Under the pieces are notes generated by a model. That model did no database searches. It saw only the letters and a program-made list of their open reading frames with translations, and was not told the origin of the DNA. From Bradyrhizobium sp. (GTDB taxonomy: Bacteria > Pseudomonadota > Alphaproteobacteria > Rhizobiales > Xanthobacteraceae): a stretch of DNA of 64,000 nt. Each line of letters starts with the position of its first letter. The stretch's first letter is position 1. Shown piece by piece: positions 61,416 to 64,000 of the stretch. The stretch is from assembly GCF_022844465.1 (NCBI RefSeq), contig NZ_JALHLP010000001.1, forward strand, positions 744,001-808,000, given 5' to 3'. The position numbers were made by a program, and so were the translations under genes.

Positions 61416-62069
61416 TCACCGCGTCTTGCGGAAGGTCAGGTTGATACGCTGGCGGCCCATCAGAGCGTGTTGGCCGTCAGCCAGCGGGGCAACCCCGTGA
61501 AAGAACAGCCGCGACGGCCCGCCCCAGACCACGACATCGCCATGCGCCAACCGGTAACGGTGCGGCTTGTCGGCGCGCTTAGGGCCGCCAAACAGGAAGA
61601 TCGCGGGCAGCCCCAGCGACACCGAGACGATCGGCGCGGTGAAATCCCGCTCGTCCTTGTCCTGGTGAAGCGACATCCGCGCGGCCGGCTCGTAGCAATT
61701 GACGAGGCAGGCATCCGGCGCAAAGCCCTCGAAGCCGCCCTCGGCGGCGGCCTGCGCAGCAAGTTTGAGGAAGGCCGCCGGCATCGACGGCCAGGGCTGC
61801 CCGGAATTGGGGTCAATGCCGTCGTAGCGGTAGCCGGTGCGGTCGGTGACCCAACCGACGCTGCCGCAATTGGTCATGGCGACCGACATCTGGTGGCCGC
61901 CCGGCGTGAACATCCGCCGGAACGGCGCCCGCACAATAATCCCGTGCAACGCCGCGATGACATCGCTTTCAAATGGCCTGGCGAAGCCGCGCAGCAGGAC
62001 GGCGCCATCGGCGATCGCTTCGCGCGAATGCCGGACGTCGGCAACGGCCTCGAACAAATCCCGGGTCAA
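61416..62069 (-). CDS. alkB: DNA oxidative demethylase AlkB
   Basis: A 217-residue 2-oxoglutarate/Fe(II) dioxygenase that removes 1-methyladenine and 3-methylcytosine from DNA. The double-stranded beta-helix motif is visible: His135 and Asp137 in LHQDKDE, the distal His in FFHGVAPL, and the 2OG-binding Arg near the C-terminus (RINLTFRKTR). GGHQMSVAMTNCG and TGYRYD are AlkB-typical. It follows a second 2OG-Fe(II) oxygenase gene by 12 bases on the same strand. No Ada-type box is obvious nearby. Confidence 0.94.
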   Translation of the reverse strand: MTRDLFEAVADVRHSREAIADGAVLLRGFARPFESDVIAALHGIIVRAPFRRMFTPGGHQMSVAMTNCGSVGWVTDRTGYRYDGIDPNSGQPWPSMPAAFLKLAAQAAAEGGFEGFAPDACLVNCYEPAARMSLHQDKDERDFTAPIVSVSLGLPAIFLFGGPKRADKPHRYRLAHGDVVVWGGPSRLFFHGVAPLADGQHALMGRQRINLTFRKTR

Positions 62070-62081
62070 TTCGCTTCGCCC

Positions 62082-62828
62082 TCACTTGGCATCGTGAAAG
62101 ATCACGCCGACGGTATGGCGGTGGCCTGAGCGGATCCGGCTGACGCCATGGCGCAGGTTGACGCGATAGGGACCGCGCGTCCCCTGCACCGGGCGGACAT
62201 GCACGGCAAAGGCGACGGCATCACCCTGCGCCAGCGGAACCACCTCGGGCCGCGACTGCATCCGCGGCCGCTGCTCCGTCAACACGAACTCGCCGCCGGT
62301 GAAGTCGCGCCCCGGCGCCGACAGCAGGATCGCGACCTGCAGCGGAAACACATGTTCGCCGTAGAGATCCTGGTGCAGGCAATTATAGTCGCCGACGCCA
62401 TATTGCAGCAGCAGCGGCGTCGGCCGCGCTTGGCCGGCGTCGTGGCATCGTTTCAGGAACGCCTCGTGCTGCTCGGGATAGCGGATGTCGATCCCCATGG
62501 TCTCGTTCCAGCGATTGGCGACGTCACGAAGCCGCGCATAGAGCGCCGGCCGCAGTCGCGCGATCAGGTCGGGCAGCGGATAGGCAAAATACTTGTATTC
62601 GCCGCGGCCGAAGCCGTGACGCCCCATCACGATGCGGCTGCGAAACTTCTTGTCGTCGGGATAGAGCGCGGCCAGCGCGGCGCATTATGCAGGCGCGAGA
62701 AGCCCCTTCAGCACCGCGCAGCCCTGCGCGTCGAGATCGGCGGTCGCCTGCGCCCAGTCGATCGCCTCGATGCGGGCGGCGATGTCGGAGGATGCGGAAT
62801 GGTCCACGTTTCGTGCGGTTGCTTTCAT
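62082..62828 (-). pseudogene. 2OG-Fe(II) oxygenase with an in-frame TAA
   Basis: The frame starting at ATG 62828 reads MKATARNVDHSASSD, continues 47 codons to LAPA, meets TAA (62687-62685), then resumes in the same phase as CAALAALYPDDKKFRSRIVM and runs to 62082. The full 248 residues form a complete 2OG-Fe(II) oxygenase: HQDLYGEHVFPLQVAIL gives HxD and the distal His/Arg are in VNLRHGVSRIRSGHRH. A GAA-to-TAA change would explain the stop. A shorter product could start at ATG 62630 or 62627. Its place before alkB suggests a joint repair role, not proven. Confidence 0.82.
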
Positions 62829-62883
62829 GGCGCGCATTCTCGCAAGACATAGACCACTTCGCCACCCGATTTCCGACGATCAC

Positions 62884-63003
62884 CGTCATTGCGAGCCACC
62901 GGGTCGCGCGAATGCGCGCCCGATGACAGGCTCCGCGAAGCAATCCATCGTTCCCCCAAATGCGATATGGATTGCTTCGTCGCTAACGCTCCTCGCAATG
63001 ACG
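62884..63003. repeat. inverted-repeat element, family A copy 3
   Basis: A 120-bp element with perfect 12-base ends (CGTCATTGCGAG 62884-62895; CTCGCAATGACG 62992-63003), interior shared with copies at 20988 and 26919. It fills the space between the interrupted oxygenase start and the DUF2848 gene end. Confidence 0.9.
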
Positions 63004-63011
63004 GCGTAACC

Positions 63012-63698
63012 CTAACCCAGCACCGGCATCGTGATCACGTCATAGCCATGGCCGATCTTGCGTTTCAGCACGGGATCTTCCAGCTCGAACTCGAACCGGC
63101 TGGCCGGGCGGATACCGCCCTTGGCTGCAAAAGTGCCGCCGAACATGGCGCAGCCGTCCGGCAGTCCCTTGTCGCCGAAGCCGCCCGCGATCAAATCCCT
63201 TACCGGCAGCATCGCATCGAGCGTTCCTTCCTGGTAGAGCACCCGCGCCCCGTCGATCAGGGCCCAGGAGCGCAGGATCATCCGGTCCCAGTGGGCGATG
63301 ACGTCCTCCAGCTCCCATAACACCGAGGCCATCGGCTTGTCGCACATCTGCTTGGAAACCGTGACGCTGTAGGTCTCAACCTTGCGGTCGGTGTGGTCGG
63401 AACCGCAGCCGACCAGGTTGCGGCCCCGCCAGCCGATCAGCACGAATTCGACCTCGCCGCTGGACTCCTCGCCGGAAACCTCGATGCGGTCGGCCAGCGT
63501 GATCCGCCGCGCTGAGCAGCGGTAGTAGATCGGCGTCGAAGCCGGTCGGGCGACGCCGATCGCTTCCAGTTCGGCGATGTGCTTGTCGCGCGCCACCGGG
63601 TCGCGCCCGGTCCAGCCGGCGATAACGGCCTTGTCGATCGCAAGCGTCAGTGGCGTCGATGCACCCCTGGCTTCGACGGTGAAGTTGAGATCAAACAC
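63012..63698 (-). CDS. DUF2848 family protein
   Basis: A 228-residue protein of the DUF2848 family, usually linked to amidases and aromatic or sugar-acid catabolism and thought to have a fumarylacetoacetase-like fold. Family segments are ITLADRIEVSGEESSGEVEFVLIG, VGCGSDHTDRKVETYSVTVSKQ (shown in part), WELEDVIAHWDRM and MFGGTFAAKGGIRP. The function is not established. Its start overlaps the end of an amidase gene by 8 bases, so the two form an operon. Confidence 0.87.
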   Translation of the reverse strand: MFDLNFTVEARGASTPLTLAIDKAVIAGWTGRDPVARDKHIAELEAIGVARPASTPIYYRCSARRITLADRIEVSGEESSGEVEFVLIGWRGRNLVGCGSDHTDRKVETYSVTVSKQMCDKPMASVLWELEDVIAHWDRMILRSWALIDGARVLYQEGTLDAMLPVRDLIAGGFGDKGLPDGCAMFGGTFAAKGGIRPASRFEFELEDPVLKRKIGHGYDVITMPVLG

Positions 63699-64000
63699 GG
63701 ATGATGTTCTCCATTCCGGCGGCGAGTTCTAGGATGCGACGATCCGATCCGCCCGCTGCCGCGAGCATCAGGCCGACCGGCGCCTCGCCTTCGCGATGGG
63801 CCGGCAACGAGATCGCGCAGCCGTCGAGCATGTTGATCAGCGTGCAGTTGCGCAGCGAACGCAAATTCTGCGTGGTGAATGCCTTGTCGTCGGCGAGGTC
63901 GGCGATGGCAGGCGGCGTGTTCGCCGTGGTCGGCAGCACCAGCGCATCGTAGGGCGCGATGCGCCTTTCCGTGCGTGCGACGAACGAACGTCTAGCGTTG
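63691..64000 (-). CDS. amidase, C-terminal part (gene continues beyond window)
   Basis: The frame is open to the window edge. The visible 100 or so residues end with segments typical of the amidase-signature family C-terminus: DALVLPTTANTPP, NMLDGCAISLPAHREGEAPVGLMLAAAGGSDRRILELAAG. The Ser-Ser-Lys triad lies upstream, out of view. It overlaps the DUF2848 gene by 8 bases, a combination often seen in amide or urea-derivative catabolism. Substrate unknown. Confidence 0.82.
   Translation of the reverse strand, partial: NARRSFVARTERRIAPYDALVLPTTANTPPAIADLADDKAFTTQNLRSLRNCTLINMLDGCAISLPAHREGEAPVGLMLAAAGGSDRRILELAAGMENIIRV

Overview
The window looks like a chromosomal segment of a Bradyrhizobium-type alphaproteobacterium (Nitrobacteraceae). 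Four things point there: high GC throughout; a complete hopanoid lipid locus that includes the C-2 methylase HpnP and the aminotransferase HpnO; an EcfF/OsrA-type sigma/anti-sigma pair whose anti-sigma cysteines fall at positions 129 and 179; and several families of short inverted-repeat elements typical of Bradyrhizobium/Rhodopseudomonas intergenic DNA. I saw no tRNA, rRNA, CRISPR array, transposase or prophage gene. Almost all DNA is coding. Most long open frames antisense to the listed genes are high-GC shadows.

Region 1 (1-13.6 kb): a partial DUF2336 gene; the redox-type ECF sigma factor and its membrane anti-sigma factor; an enoyl-CoA hydratase; a TolC-family outer-membrane channel; an SDR; PilZ and MgtC-type proteins; then an apparent operon of an acyltransferase-3 protein with a DevC-DevA-DevB-type ABC exporter; and two small ORFs with good ribosome-binding sites.

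Region 2 (13.6-22.6 kb): a DNA-damage cluster arranged divergently around one alphaproteobacterial LexA box (GTTC-N7-GTTC). imuA-imuB-dnaE2, the mutagenic translesion module, runs leftward. A radical-SAM putative DNA repair protein and a fusion of a partner domain to a UdgX-type uracil-DNA-binding domain run rightward. Three short palindromic repeat elements lie in frame inside imuB and dnaE2, adding about 27-37 residues each.

Region 3 (22.6-29.3 kb): an M20 amidohydrolase, a GMC oxidoreductase, a secreted unknown with a hairpin over its start codon, a Gfa-like protein, HpnO and a DUF2147 protein.

Region 4 (27-49.3 kb): hopanoid biosynthesis and transport. hpnO and hpnN face left, ispH-hpnH face right, and hpnC-hpnD-hpnE-shc-hpnG form a tightly overlapping leftward operon meeting hpnH at a strong bidirectional terminator. 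Beyond it lie small exported proteins, a second HpnN-like RND exporter with an unknown partner, and eutB-hpnP-eutC, where the hopanoid C-2 methylase sits between the two subunits of ethanolamine ammonia-lyase.

Region 5 (49.5-64 kb): a chemoreceptor; an altronate dehydratase-like/HpaI aldolase/Ldh-type dehydrogenase group; and a homoprotocatechuate meta-cleavage group (hpaR divergent from an isomerase, hpaD, a fumarylacetoacetase-family gene and a TPP enzyme) with a perfect palindrome in the divergent promoter. Next come an MFS transporter, AlkB and a second 2OG-Fe(II) oxygenase, a DUF2848 protein and a truncated amidase. Two genes here, the FAH-family gene and the second 2OG oxygenase, are each interrupted by one in-frame stop codon while the reading frame stays open on both sides.
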